A stretch of DNA of 64,000 bases from Vallitalea guaymasensis (GCF_018141425.1 NZ_CP058561.1:868001-932000); one strand, 5' to 3'; counted from the first letter of the stretch, positions 18,083-27,461 are shown. The notes: generated by a model not told the origin, from the letters alone. Made by a program: numbers and translations.

Positions 18083-18759
18083 TATCGAATGATTCCTATT
18101 GTGAAGTATGGAACTTTTTCATCCAGATAATTGATATCTGTGGTAAAATGCTCATTATCAAGTCCAATATTAGACATAAAAATAGCATTTCTCTTTCCTT
18201 GTTCAATTAGATTTTTTAATAATTTTTGATTAGTACATACCTTCATAACAACAATACTATCGTGGAGGTTGAATACTTGTTTTATTGTATCTTCATCATC
18301 TGTCATATTTACAACAGCCATTGATTCTTTTCCTATGCAAAGGGGACTTTTACTTAACGCTGCTCCATTAAGGAATGATGGTATACCAGGAATATACTGA
18401 ACCCCATCTAAATACTGACTGATATATGTAAATGTACTGTAGATCATAGGATCACCAAGGGTAAGATAAACCATCTTTTTACCTTCTTGTAACTGACGAT
18501 TAATTTTTTCCCCATTTCCCTTGAAAATAGTATCAACATAGTTTTTGTTTTCATCACAATCTATCATTGGAAAATATAAGTACTGTACCTTATCCATATC
18601 TTCTATATATGGTTTTGCAATACTAAGAGCCGTGCTATTAGTTGATCCTTCTTTTTTTACTGGTACTAGAATAACATCTGCTTCTTTAATCATACGTACT
18701 GCTTTTATCGTTAATAATTCACTATCTCCAGGTCCTACTCCAATTACAGTTAGTTGCAT
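18082..18759 (-). CDS. CbiL/CobI-type precorrin-2 C20-methyltransferase-like protein
   Basis: Protein of 225 residues of the SAM-dependent tetrapyrrole methylase fold. The N-terminal glycine loop is GVGPGDSELLTIKAVR, a second SAM loop is TLGDPMIYST, and PGIPSFLNGAALSKSPLC is the precorrin-2/cobalt-factor II C20-methylase pattern. CbiL adds a methyl at C20 early in corrin ring synthesis. The rest of the cobalamin pathway is not in this window, so it is either a displaced pathway gene or a relative with another role. It is translated together with the nitrilase gene behind it; a cobalamin riboswitch operon lies 2 kb upstream. Confidence 0.75.
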   Translation of the reverse strand: MQLTVIGVGPGDSELLTIKAVRMIKEADVILVPVKKEGSTNSTALSIAKPYIEDMDKVQYLYFPMIDCDENKNYVDTIFKGNGEKINRQLQEGKKMVYLTLGDPMIYSTFTYISQYLDGVQYIPGIPSFLNGAALSKSPLCIGKESMAVVNMTDDEDTIKQVFNLHDSIVVMKVCTNQKLLKNLIEQGKRNAIFMSNIGLDNEHFTTDINYLDEKVPYFTIGIIR

Positions 18760-18843
18760 TAGTATTCTTCCTCTCTATATTTAATAATATTTCAAACTTA
18801 TTATTTATATCATTATATCAATTATCACAGCAGTTTTGTATTA

Positions 18844-20673
18844 TTATATTATCAAAAACTTATATTCAATAAAAATATATATTGATATAACATACAAAAT
18901 CATAGCTAGTACATCATTTTTTTTGATTTCAGGATTTTTGTACATGTATAATATTGCAAATAATAATCCTAACAAACTTAACACAGTATTACTATACCTA
19001 GTGATTGTCAAGTGGATAGATTGAACATTATAAGTGGATAAACATCCAAAGAAAAAATATCCAGATTGCAATACCATTATAATAAATGTAATAGATATGC
19101 CCATTCTAAGCAAGCATTTTCTTTTTTGTTTACGGTTTCTGTTTCCTCTATATTTTTTGACTCCAAGTATAAATGATATGACAAAATATAGAATACTAAT
19201 ACTCAATAGCACTATTCTCAATATAATATAAAAAAACGTCCTATTATTAGGTGCTGGTACATAATCATGAGCTATTCGATAATTAATAATCATCTTATCA
19301 TCATTTTTCTTAAAACGAATTATACGTTCTTGCAACGGCATATCAGGGTTATAAAAAATACCGTCACCCTTATACTCATATATAGCTTTTTTCTTGAAGA
19401 ATGGCATTTTAAGACTAATTCTCTCTTCATCCACCTGCCTGATGCTAATAAGCTGCAAGTCTCCATATATCTTTGTAGGATTTGAATATACTGATCTTGC
19501 TGGTATATAATCACCTACAATACTTTTAATCTCGTATTTGTCTAGAGGAATACTCCCCTTATCTTCATATAATTCTATAGGTTCTAATGAAGTCATTATC
19601 TCTGAAAATATCAGTGAATCCATTGCATTTACTATGATCGTTATGGATTCTTTCGTTTTCAGATTGAACCAAATTTGAGTCTTAAAACCATATGTACCAC
19701 CTTCGTGACCATATATGCTGTCTTTTCCTGGATATCTCCAAAAGCCATATTTTACTTCACCTTGACCAGTTAGTGTAACACTAGATAATAATTCATCTAA
19801 AAATACTTTGTTGTCTTTGAATAATAACTCTGAACGATTAGCTAAAGCATCTGCATATTTTGCCAAATCCAATGCAGTACCATTAAATGACCCTGCTGGA
19901 AAGACGCTTAGATGCATCCAGCCTGCATCTTCTAACCCATTTTTCTTTTTACTGTACCCTGTAGCTTTGTTCTCATATAAACCTGATATATCTTTTCCAA
20001 AGGGATGTATACTCACCTCTTCTAATTCTAAAGGAATCAGTATGTTTTTTCTTACATATTCCGAATATTCCATTTCTGAGCTTCTTTCTACTATAAGTGC
20101 GCCCAATGCCGCACCCCAATTAGAATATCCACTTAATTCACCTGGTTCATATACCTGAAGAGGCTGTTTATCCATTAATGTCTTTGATAGAGGTTGAAAT
20201 GCTTCCTTATCTGTCATTCTAATATCATTAAAATAATCTTCAAATCCAGCTGTATGATTCATTAAATCAAGTACTGTGACTTTTGATTCATATTTTAAGT
20301 TTTTCAAAAAATCTTTTGGTAAATACGCTCTTACATCCTCATCAAACTTTATTATACCCTTCTCTTCCAATTGGATTAAACTTATCCATATGAAGGTCTT
20401 TGATATTGAACCCCATTCAAATACTGTTTTGTCCAACTCAATACTTTTCTTATCCTCTAGATTTGCATATCCATAAGCCTTTTGAAACATGGTTTCCCCA
20501 TTCTTCTTGACTATGACACACGCTCCTGGCACATCATTTCCTATATGTTCTTTAACTATTTCATCTATTTTATTAAAATTAGATTCACCATATGAAGCCC
20601 TAGCAACCATATAAAATAAATTGAACATCATGCATATCATAATTAATCCAAATGTAACCTTTTTTAAGTTCAT
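18844..20673 (-). CDS. Membrane-anchored serine hydrolase (beta-lactamase/PBP4* family)
   Basis: Protein of about 609 residues. After an N-terminal signal/anchor (about 7-25) comes a class C beta-lactamase-like domain with Ser-x-x-Lys at S89-I-S-K92 (in FEWGSISKTF), YSNWG near 187 and a GHEGG motif standing for the KTG/HxG box. About four hydrophobic helices form the last 130 residues, placing the catalytic domain outside the membrane. Such proteins usually hydrolyse peptidoglycan-like peptides or D-amino-acid compounds, seldom antibiotics. The start ending at 20673 follows AAAGGAGG; an in-frame upstream ATG lacks such a site. It has its own promoter with a long palindrome. Confidence 0.85.
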   Translation of the reverse strand: MNLKKVTFGLIMICMMFNLFYMVARASYGESNFNKIDEIVKEHIGNDVPGACVIVKKNGETMFQKAYGYANLEDKKSIELDKTVFEWGSISKTFIWISLIQLEEKGIIKFDEDVRAYLPKDFLKNLKYESKVTVLDLMNHTAGFEDYFNDIRMTDKEAFQPLSKTLMDKQPLQVYEPGELSGYSNWGAALGALIVERSSEMEYSEYVRKNILIPLELEEVSIHPFGKDISGLYENKATGYSKKKNGLEDAGWMHLSVFPAGSFNGTALDLAKYADALANRSELLFKDNKVFLDELLSSVTLTGQGEVKYGFWRYPGKDSIYGHEGGTYGFKTQIWFNLKTKESITIIVNAMDSLIFSEIMTSLEPIELYEDKGSIPLDKYEIKSIVGDYIPARSVYSNPTKIYGDLQLISIRQVDEERISLKMPFFKKKAIYEYKGDGIFYNPDMPLQERIIRFKKNDDKMIINYRIAHDYVPAPNNRTFFYIILRIVLLSISILYFVISFILGVKKYRGNRNRKQKRKCLLRMGISITFIIMVLQSGYFFFGCLSTYNVQSIHLTITRYSNTVLSLLGLLFAILYMYKNPEIKKNDVLAMILYVISIYIFIEYKFLII

Positions 20674-20700
20674 GTCAACCTCCTTTGATAATCTCCCAAA

Positions 20701-20755
20701 ATATAGCACTGATATATATCGGTGCTATATTATCACATTTGAAAATGAATGTCAA
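20701..20755 (-). promoter_or_regulatory. Promoter and 30-bp operator palindrome of the serine hydrolase
   Basis: Leftward promoter TTGACA (20750-20755), 17-base spacer, TAATAT (20727-20732). Immediately following and overlapping the -10 is a 30-base palindrome (20701-20730), symmetric at 28 of 30 positions, with arms ATATAGCAC and GTGCTATAT around a GATATATATC core. The length suits a TetR-like or similar dimeric repressor. No cognate regulator gene is adjacent. Confidence 0.7.
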
Positions 20756-20800
20756 TATCGTTTATGCAATGATACTGTTTATTTAGTATGGCAATAAACT

Positions 20801-21646
20801 TCAATTACAATTGGCACATCCATCAAAATAAATATATGCTACTTTTTGAGGACATTGATAGTATGTAATACCATTTTCATTGGTAACACGTTGATTAAAG
20901 GTATCTATCAGATAATCAGCATCCAAATCATAACTTCCAGCAATTTCTTTCAGTTCTTCATAATTGGATTGAATGTTATCAATCTTAATCTTTTTATGAA
21001 CATCCATTATTTCCAGATTGCCATCAATACCTAAGTCATATAGAATATTCATGATATGGATATACTCTTGACGACGAAGAATACCTTTTTTGTTGGTACT
21101 ATTCAATATTTCATCATATTTACTTCGCTGCATTGTCCATACAAAAACCACTTTTTCTCTTGCAAAAGAACGTATTTTTTTTATAGCTACTTTCATATCC
21201 GATATCCTATATATAGCATTTACAGAATATACACTATCCACGTTATAGTTTTCCATATCTTCTATTTTTCCATGAACCGTATGAATATTGGTTAAATCTC
21301 CAATTTTGCATTGTAACTTCTGTAGCATATCTTTTGAAAAGTCAATAGCTGTAACTTGTTTTTGCTTTAATGCCATTGGTAATGTAAATTTGCCTGTTCC
21401 TGCTCCAAATTCTATAACGTCTTTTTGGGTACCAATGATATCAACTAACTTGTCAAAAGTTTCTGGCCAGTAATCATACAATGATGGAATGGTATCGTAA
21501 ATAAGGGAATACTTTTCCCAAAATTCCTTTTCTATCTTATCATCATGAGCTCTTTTATAAGCAATTTCACCGCTGCATCCAAGTGTTTCTCGCCACATAT
21601 CATTAGTATCCTTCTTCAATTGACTTATATATAAACTATTGTTCAT
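20801..21646 (-). CDS. SAM-dependent methyltransferase in the riboswitch operon
   Basis: Protein of 281 residues with a class I methyltransferase core: motif I VIEFGAGTGKFTLP, then QVTAIDFSKDMLQKL. The N-terminal 60 residues (WRETLGCSGEIAY..., WEKYSLIYDTIPSLYDYWP) form a helical lid. The extreme C-terminus ends in Cys-Ala-Asn-Cys-Asn, a possible metal-binding CxxC. It is the last gene of the ABC importer operon, with a GGAGG site overlapping the ATPase stop codon; the start ending at 21646 gives good spacing. Its location suggests that it modifies the imported ligand, but the substrate is unknown. Confidence 0.75.
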   Translation of the reverse strand: MNNSLYISQLKKDTNDMWRETLGCSGEIAYKRAHDDKIEKEFWEKYSLIYDTIPSLYDYWPETFDKLVDIIGTQKDVIEFGAGTGKFTLPMALKQKQVTAIDFSKDMLQKLQCKIGDLTNIHTVHGKIEDMENYNVDSVYSVNAIYRISDMKVAIKKIRSFAREKVVFVWTMQRSKYDEILNSTNKKGILRRQEYIHIMNILYDLGIDGNLEIMDVHKKIKIDNIQSNYEELKEIAGSYDLDADYLIDTFNQRVTNENGITYYQCPQKVAYIYFDGCANCN

Positions 21647-21657
21647 CAAAACCTCCA

Positions 21658-22383
21658 TCAGTAAAAGTATTCAAAACTCTCGATTAGATTTTTTGTATAG
21701 GTACTTTTAGGTTGCTCAATAACTTCCTTTATAGTGCCTTCTTCTATTATTTGCTTGTTGTCAATAATAATAATCTTATCGCACACATGACTTACTAATT
21801 CAATATCATGGGATACAAAAACAAATGTCATTTTCTCTTTTTCTTGAACCCTTAGGAGAAAATCAATAATCTCTGCTTGAACAGATACATCCAGCATTGA
21901 TGTAGGTTCATCCATAATCAATACTTTAGGTTTGAGTAGCAAACATCTGATAATTGAAAGCCGCTGTGCTTCTCCCCCGCTAATCTGATATGGATAACGG
22001 TCCATTAACTTAGCATCCACTAAAAACACATTAAGTAACCTCTTGATTTCCTTACTATAATCTCTATGGTGAATACGTCCAACTTCTTCTAACTGATAAC
22101 CTATCTTCCTTTTTTCATCAAAACTGCTTTGAGGGTGCTGAAAAACCATCTGCACCACCTTGCTCTTTTCTTTTCTTCTATATTCTGTTGTTTTTACACC
22201 ATTAAGGTAGATTTGACCTTTTCTGGGTATGGCAAGTCCAGTAATCAGCCTTGCTAATGTAGATTTGCCACTTCCACTATCACCAACGATTCCAACCTTA
22301 GTCCCCGATTCAACAGTAAAATTAATATCTTCTAATACTTCTCTTTTCTTAAATCTCATGGATACATTATCTACTTTAATCAT
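21658..22383 (-). CDS. ABC importer ATPase 2 (Opp/Dpp/Nik F-type)
   Basis: ATP-binding subunit of about 241 residues with Walker A GDSGSGKSTL, Q-loop VFQHPQSSFDEK, signature ISGGEAQRLSI and Walker B VLIMDEPTSMLDVS. This is the F/E-type partner of the dipeptide/oligopeptide/nickel class. The ATG ending at 22383 overlaps the stop of ATPase 1 as ATGATTAA; a GTG start 24 bases upstream is possible. It ends at an overlapping stop/ribosome-site region for the methyltransferase gene. Confidence 0.88.
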   Translation of the reverse strand: MIKVDNVSMRFKKREVLEDINFTVESGTKVGIVGDSGSGKSTLARLITGLAIPRKGQIYLNGVKTTEYRRKEKSKVVQMVFQHPQSSFDEKRKIGYQLEEVGRIHHRDYSKEIKRLLNVFLVDAKLMDRYPYQISGGEAQRLSIIRCLLLKPKVLIMDEPTSMLDVSVQAEIIDFLLRVQEKEKMTFVFVSHDIELVSHVCDKIIIIDNKQIIEEGTIKEVIEQPKSTYTKNLIESFEYFY

Positions 22384-23314
22384 ATGCACAACATCGTACC
22401 TTTCCACCAGGAATTCTTTTCATCTCAATCGTTGAATCTATACATTTGGTATTACGTTGGTTACATCTAGTATAAAATTTACACTTGGACGTATTTTCCT
22501 TGCTATCTGGGGGATTAATTGGTACCATGCCTTTTCTAATTGTTGAACCTATCAATCCTTTTGTATAGGGGTGTCTTGGATTGTTAATCACATCTTTGCT
22601 ATATCCCATTTCAACAACCTGCCCTTTATACATAACAACGATTTCATCACAAAATTTTCCTGCAAAATACAAGTCATGGGTTATGATAATCATACTTGAT
22701 GTATAATTCTTCTTTACTTTTATAAGGTTTTCATAGACTATTTTTCTAAGTTTGGCATCAAGACCTTTTGTAGGTTCATCAGCAATAACAAAATCAGGAT
22801 TGCAGATAATACCTATGATACATAGTATCCTCTGATTCATGCCTCCACTAAGCTGAAAGGGATAGGATTTCATTATCTTATCAATATCCTTGAAGCCAAA
22901 TTGTTTTAAGTATGATCTGACTTTTTCCTTTGCCTCTTGTTTACTTATGTTGGTATGGGTCAACAAGGATTCTATGAGCTGTCTTTGAATGGTCAATATG
23001 GGGTTTAGTGATAAATCTGGATTTTGAGGAATAAACCCGATCTGACTACCTCGTATTTTTTTTATTTGTGCCTTTGATAGTTTCATATGATCTTGTCCAT
23101 TATAAAAACACTGTCCTGTAACAATTGCCTCATTGGACAATAAGCGTAGTATGGACATACCTAGTAATGATTTGCCACTTCCTGTTTCACCAATTATTCC
23201 TGTCACAACATCCTTGGGAAAAGTGATGCTTACATCATCAACACCTTGTACTTTTCCATATTTAGTATCAAAGGTAACACTAAGATTAGTTATATCAATA
23301 TTAGAAGTCTTCAT
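22376..23314 (-). CDS. ABC importer ATPase 1 (Opp/Dpp/Nik D-type)
   Basis: ATP-binding subunit of 312 residues with Walker A GETGSGKSLL, signature LSGGMNQRILCI and Walker B FVIADEPTKGLDAK. The C-terminal oligopeptide/dipeptide-type domain carries four cysteines (CKFYTRCNQRNTKC and the final CC), the pattern that binds an iron-sulfur cluster in DppD-like proteins. Overlaps the preceding permease gene by 14 bases. Confidence 0.88.
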   Translation of the reverse strand: MKTSNIDITNLSVTFDTKYGKVQGVDDVSITFPKDVVTGIIGETGSGKSLLGMSILRLLSNEAIVTGQCFYNGQDHMKLSKAQIKKIRGSQIGFIPQNPDLSLNPILTIQRQLIESLLTHTNISKQEAKEKVRSYLKQFGFKDIDKIMKSYPFQLSGGMNQRILCIIGIICNPDFVIADEPTKGLDAKLRKIVYENLIKVKKNYTSSMIIITHDLYFAGKFCDEIVVMYKGQVVEMGYSKDVINNPRHPYTKGLIGSTIRKGMVPINPPDSKENTSKCKFYTRCNQRNTKCIDSTIEMKRIPGGKVRCCAYD

Positions 23315-24122
23315 TCCTAAGTCCTCCTACATCCATTCTATCTCTGATGCCGTCACCTATACTATGTACTGACCATACAAACGCTATAATACAAAACCCT
23401 GGTGCTAAAACCAGTTGTAAATGACTTCTAAAATATGGTCTTGCATCATTAATCATAATAGCCCAATCAGGTTGTGGGGGACTTAGACCTAATCCTAAAT
23501 AGCTAAGAGCGGCAACCCCTAACACAACCCCGCCTATCTTTGATACAAAAACAATAATCAAGCTATCAGATATATTAGGCAAAATGTGCTTTAAGATAAT
23601 CAGTGAATCAGACCCTCCTATATTCTTGAGATTATCAATAAAGTACTCATTCTTAACATTCATGACTTCTACTCTTATAAGCCTTGAAAATGATACCCAT
23701 GAATTGACCACAATGGCTATAATCAAACTTCTCATGGATGGTCCAAGTATACCTACTAGAGCAATCATAATACTTGTCCCTGGTAATCCCATGAATATAT
23801 TTGAAACAGATGTAATGAATGAATCTAATGCACCACCATAATATCCTGCTAATGCGCCAATGATTATACCAAGACACATAGATAATATGGTTGCAATCAA
23901 TGCCAGTAAAAGGGATTGTCTTCCACCATACAATACTCTACTAAAGGTATCTCTCCCCAGAGAATCTGTACCCAGCAGATGTGTCTGGCTTGGTGGTTCC
24001 AATTTTGATTTCATATCTACTGCCAAGGGGTCGTATGGAGCAATTATTGGTGCTAATATACTCAATAAAATAATCAGTATCAAAACACTTAGAGGTATTT
24101 TTATTTTCATATTAGCACTCAC
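23301..24122 (-). CDS. ABC importer permease 2 (DppC/NikC-type)
   Basis: Permease of 273 residues with an N-terminal helix, the HLLGTDSLGRDTFSRVLYGG signature of DppC/NikC proteins, and an EAA-type loop (VLGVAALSYLGLGLSPPQPDWAIM). About six membrane helices. Overlaps permease 1 by 11 bases, so the subunits are made in step. Confidence 0.9.
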   Translation of the reverse strand: MSANMKIKIPLSVLILIILLSILAPIIAPYDPLAVDMKSKLEPPSQTHLLGTDSLGRDTFSRVLYGGRQSLLLALIATILSMCLGIIIGALAGYYGGALDSFITSVSNIFMGLPGTSIMIALVGILGPSMRSLIIAIVVNSWVSFSRLIRVEVMNVKNEYFIDNLKNIGGSDSLIILKHILPNISDSLIIVFVSKIGGVVLGVAALSYLGLGLSPPQPDWAIMINDARPYFRSHLQLVLAPGFCIIAFVWSVHSIGDGIRDRMDVGGLRNEDF

Positions 24123-25050
24123 TTTCTTTTATTTTAGGATTTATAGCAAAATATAATAAGTCAAGACCTAAGTTCACGAGTATATAGGTGGTTCCTGTCA
24201 ATATGACATATGCCTGAATAACATAGTAGTCCCTTGCATAGATGGATTCAATAGCATAACTGCCTATTCCTGGAAGGGCAAAAATACTTTCAACAATACT
24301 TGAACCACCTAGAATAGCTGCAAAATATAAGCCTAGATAAGTAGAAACTGGTATAATTCCATTTTTAAATATATGGATGATTCCTATAGTATAACTTCTA
24401 AGCCCTTTAGCATTTGCAAGTACAATAAATTCTTTTGATAATACTTTCAGAAAACTGGCTCTTGTAAGCCTTGCAATAAAACCAATACTTGTAAGGGATA
24501 CAACAATTGAAGGTAAAATCAATGATTTCTCTGATTCATAACCACTTGTTGGCAAAATTTGTAATGTCTCAGCAAATATGGTAATAAGAATTATTGCAAG
24601 CCAAAAATTTGGTATAGATGATATAAGTGTACAAAAGAATCTTAAAGAACTATCTATAAAACTGCCTCTAAATAATGTCATGATGACACCTATCAATATA
24701 CCAAACATACTTGTAAGTATAAAACCATACATTGCAAGCTTAAGAGTAATAGGTAATCTCCTCGCTAATTCTTCTCCAATGGATTCCCCAGTATATATAC
24801 TTTGTCCAAAATCAAGTTTAATCACTTTTTTTAACCAATTAAAATATTGTTTATGTACAGGTAAATCCAAACCAAGCTCATGTTGTTTCTCTTCTATTTC
24901 CTCATCACTAGGTTCTGTTATACCATCCCTTGTAAGAGAAATATATGCAGGATCTCCTGGAGACAATACACCTAGTAGAAAAGCTGCTAATGTGATACCT
25001 ATAAGTACAGGAATCACATTTAGCATCTTCTTTAATATATAGCTACCCAT
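24112..25050 (-). CDS. ABC importer permease 1 (DppB/NikB-type)
   Basis: Permease of 312 residues with the DppB/NikB layout: one N-terminal helix, a long external loop containing LGLDLPVHKQYFNWL and DFGQSIYTGESI, then about five helices. The motif LAGGSSIVESIFALPGIGSY (read here as LGGSSIVESIFALPG) is the family signature. Its start codon touches the end of the binding-protein gene. Confidence 0.9.
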   Translation of the reverse strand: MGSYILKKMLNVIPVLIGITLAAFLLGVLSPGDPAYISLTRDGITEPSDEEIEEKQHELGLDLPVHKQYFNWLKKVIKLDFGQSIYTGESIGEELARRLPITLKLAMYGFILTSMFGILIGVIMTLFRGSFIDSSLRFFCTLISSIPNFWLAIILITIFAETLQILPTSGYESEKSLILPSIVVSLTSIGFIARLTRASFLKVLSKEFIVLANAKGLRSYTIGIIHIFKNGIIPVSTYLGLYFAAILGGSSIVESIFALPGIGSYAIESIYARDYYVIQAYVILTGTTYILVNLGLDLLYFAINPKIKESEC

Positions 25051-26699
25051 TACTCAGCCCATTTTGTCTTTTCAAGAGATACGCCGTAATACATAGCTTC
25101 GTAGCCTTCAATTTTTTTGTTGTAAGCAATTAAGTTCACATCATTAAAATATGGAACAGCTGGAAATTCATTGACTGAATACCCTTGAATCTTTTTATAT
25201 ATTTCCTTACGCTTATCCATATCTGTTTCGTTTTCAACATCAGTTATTAATGTATCTACTGTTTTATTGGAATAGCCAAAATTCCATCTTTTATTTAATC
25301 CATTGTCAGTTTTCATCATAGTTTTAAACAGAGTGTTTGGCTCAGCACTGGATAATCCTTTTATCTTTAAGCTGATATCAAAATCACCAGCCTTAACCAC
25401 ATCATTCCATGCTGAACTTTCAAGAATTGTAATCTCAGCATCTATTCCCAGTTCACTAAGTTGAGACTGCAATAACTGAGCTTCTTCTTTGTTTGGGTAT
25501 CTATCCAGCTCACCTTGTCTTAAAACGAAAGAAACCTTCACTCTTTCATCACCAAGGACTTCTTTTGCCAATTTTTTTGCCTTTTCAACATCATGTTCAA
25601 TATCAAATTCTTTATAGAAAGGAGTACATGCATTAAGTACATTTACTGTAGGTTCACCTAAACCTGCATAAAAACTATCAATAATCAATTGTCTATCAAT
25701 TAATAAACTGACTGCCTGTCTTAACCTTAGATCATTAAAAGGCTCTTTGTTACCATTCAAAAGTATGTAATGGGTAATTGTACTTGGTGTGTGTGATATG
25801 CCAAATCGATTGTCTTTTATTAATTCCATAGCCATCACAGGCTGAATAGCCCCAAGATCGATAACACCCATTACCTCTTCTGCTTTTAATGCAGCAAATC
25901 GTGTATCAGGTGATGGGATAACTTTTATTTTAATTCTTTCAGCTAATGCTTTTTCACCATAATAATCATTGTTTTTCTCGATTACACAATACTCATCAAG
26001 AACATTTTCAGTTAATTTGAAAGGTCCAGTTCCCATAGGAAAACCATTGAAATTACCTTCCTCATCAAAATTATTAGGGCTGAACATAGCACTACCAAAA
26101 TCAGTCATTGAATAATCCAATGTTGGCAAAGGATTTTCAAAGACTAATTCTATTGTATAATCATCTTTTTTATTCACTTCAAGCAGCCCTGGATATGTTC
26201 TGTTAATATCCATCCCATAAAAACTTGAAGACTTTTTCCCTAGTTTCATTCTATCAAAATTAGCAATGACAGCATCTGCATTAAACACTTCTCCATCATG
26301 GAACTTGACATCTTCTCTTAACTTGAATGTCCATACAGTATAATCTTCGTTTGCAGAATAACTTGCTGCAAGTTTTGGCTTAGGACCATAATCTGAACCT
26401 TTTGTAATAAGTGGTTCCCATACCATCAATGCAGAACTACAGTAATAGGCATCTTTTTCTCCAGGTGCAATATTCCTTGTTCCTGCTAGTACAATCTCTT
26501 TGGATTGGTCAATTAACACTTCTTCATTCACCGGCTTCACTGAATCTGTGTTATCTTCTGCACCATTATCTACATTTGCTGATCCTGATTTTTGTTCTTC
26601 TTGTAGATTTTGGTCCGCCTTTATGTCTTGATTATTCTTACATCCTGTAATCATCATAATGAGAACCAAAAAAGTTACTAATACTGCTCTTTTTTTCAT
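25050..26699 (-). CDS. ABC importer substrate-binding lipoprotein
   Basis: Solute-binding protein of 549 residues of family 5 (peptide/nickel class). A lipoprotein signal ends in MITGC (Cys20), followed by a disordered acidic linker to about residue 65. The mature part has the family features WEPLITKG, WTFKLREDVKFHDGEVFNAD and LRLRQAVSLLIDRQ. Family 5 proteins bind peptides, heme, nickel or metal-chelator complexes. Because a cobalamin riboswitch precedes it, cobalt, a cobalt chelate or a corrinoid precursor is the most likely ligand; this is inferred from context only. Confidence 0.85.
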   Translation of the reverse strand: MKKRAVLVTFLVLIMMITGCKNNQDIKADQNLQEEQKSGSANVDNGAEDNTDSVKPVNEEVLIDQSKEIVLAGTRNIAPGEKDAYYCSSALMVWEPLITKGSDYGPKPKLAASYSANEDYTVWTFKLREDVKFHDGEVFNADAVIANFDRMKLGKKSSSFYGMDINRTYPGLLEVNKKDDYTIELVFENPLPTLDYSMTDFGSAMFSPNNFDEEGNFNGFPMGTGPFKLTENVLDEYCVIEKNNDYYGEKALAERIKIKVIPSPDTRFAALKAEEVMGVIDLGAIQPVMAMELIKDNRFGISHTPSTITHYILLNGNKEPFNDLRLRQAVSLLIDRQLIIDSFYAGLGEPTVNVLNACTPFYKEFDIEHDVEKAKKLAKEVLGDERVKVSFVLRQGELDRYPNKEEAQLLQSQLSELGIDAEITILESSAWNDVVKAGDFDISLKIKGLSSAEPNTLFKTMMKTDNGLNKRWNFGYSNKTVDTLITDVENETDMDKRKEIYKKIQGYSVNEFPAVPYFNDVNLIAYNKKIEGYEAMYYGVSLEKTKWAE

Positions 26700-26818
26700 T
26701 GTTTTCTCCTCTTCCTTATTTTTATATTTTATATGGGACTCCTTATCCTAATATAGAGACTCCACATTAAAACAATTTGGTGAAAGAGGATATAAAACAA
26801 TTTAATTCTTTTAATAAA

Positions 26819-26848
26819 AAAAGCCCTTAACAAACGTTAAGAGCCTTT
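26819..26848 (-). terminator. Riboswitch expression-platform terminator
   Basis: A stem centred on 26823-26831 and 26836-26844 (9 bp with a U-G pair, 4-base loop, extendable by A-U pairs) runs into TTTTTTT leftward. It lies between the cobalamin aptamer and the binding-protein gene, so ligand binding probably favours termination. Confidence 0.8.
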
Positions 26849-26912
26849 AACCCATTTATAAAAGCAACTAAAATGATAAGTACGAATTTTATCCCCTTTC
26901 GACTAATCTAAC

Positions 26913-27037
26913 AATATTAAGGCAGGTCTCCTGACTCGTAGTATAAAACATAACATCATTACTACTTACAGTGGTGGGTCCGTGTCAGACTTTAACTGAC
27001 TTTCCTATTCTCCTTATTGCTAAGGCACCTTAATATA
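26913..27037 (-). ncRNA. Cobalamin riboswitch, compact type
   Basis: The minus strand carries the B12 box AGTCAGGAGACCTGCC (26921-26936), a CCACCACTGTAA core segment (around 26970) and a closing stem between 27028-27037 and the end near 26913. The usual GCCACTG arm of the long aptamer is missing and is replaced by a short GTAGTA/TACTAC hairpin, so it is like the class II aptamer. At about 125 bases it is short. A terminator follows; the predicted effect is to shut off the importer operon when cobalamin is plentiful. Confidence 0.9.
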
Positions 27038-27131
27038 TTTATATTCAATTTTAATTTTCTTACTTTGTATGTCACTAACATTATACCTTCAAAAATCAAA
27101 GAACACAATAGTTATTAATAAATTATCTATT

Positions 27132-27455
27132 CTATATTGCTTTATTATCTTTATCAAATCTTACCAATTCATCATTTTCAAGACCTTCGTTGAATCTTAG
27201 ATAGATTCTACTCTCATCTTCATCTACATAAACTTTTGCATTCTTATATCCATCTTTATTTGCTTGAAAATTTTGTGTTGGCATTTCACAACTATTAATT
27301 GTTTCACTAATTGTTCCTACATATGTTATTGATTCCAGCATATTATTATATGGATATGATTTTGGCAATTCTGTAGATATACCATATAGGTTGCTGTCAT
27401 ACATTACATATGGTTTTTTAACAATTTTACTTTTACCTTTTACTTTATTATTCAT
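27132..27455 (-). CDS. Small cytosolic protein paired with the cysteine protease
   Basis: Protein of 107 residues without a signal peptide or membrane helix, predicted to be mostly beta strands. I do not recognise its sequence. It starts 6 bases after the stop codon of the staphopain-like protease and has no good ribosome site, so its translation probably depends on that of the protease. In Staphylococcus the staphopain genes are followed by a cytosolic inhibitor (staphostatin) of 105-109 residues in the same position. The size and location match, but the conserved Gly-Thr-Ser loop of staphostatins is not seen, so homology is unproven. A C-terminal acidic cluster (EDESRIYLRFNEGLENDE) is notable. 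Confidence 0.55.
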   Translation of the reverse strand: MNNKVKGKSKIVKKPYVMYDSNLYGISTELPKSYPYNNMLESITYVGTISETINSCEMPTQNFQANKDGYKNAKVYVDEDESRIYLRFNEGLENDELVRFDKDNKAI

Positions 27456-27461
27456 TAGGAT

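Noticed and set aside
18844..20673. A true antibiotic-resistance beta-lactamase
   Set aside because: The active-site motifs belong to the broad PBP4*/serine hydrolase family, and the membrane-helix tail is not found in resistance enzymes.
24578..25042. Rightward 154-codon frame opposite permease 1
   Set aside because: It is the mirror of a well-conserved permease gene, has no ribosome site and no recognisable product.
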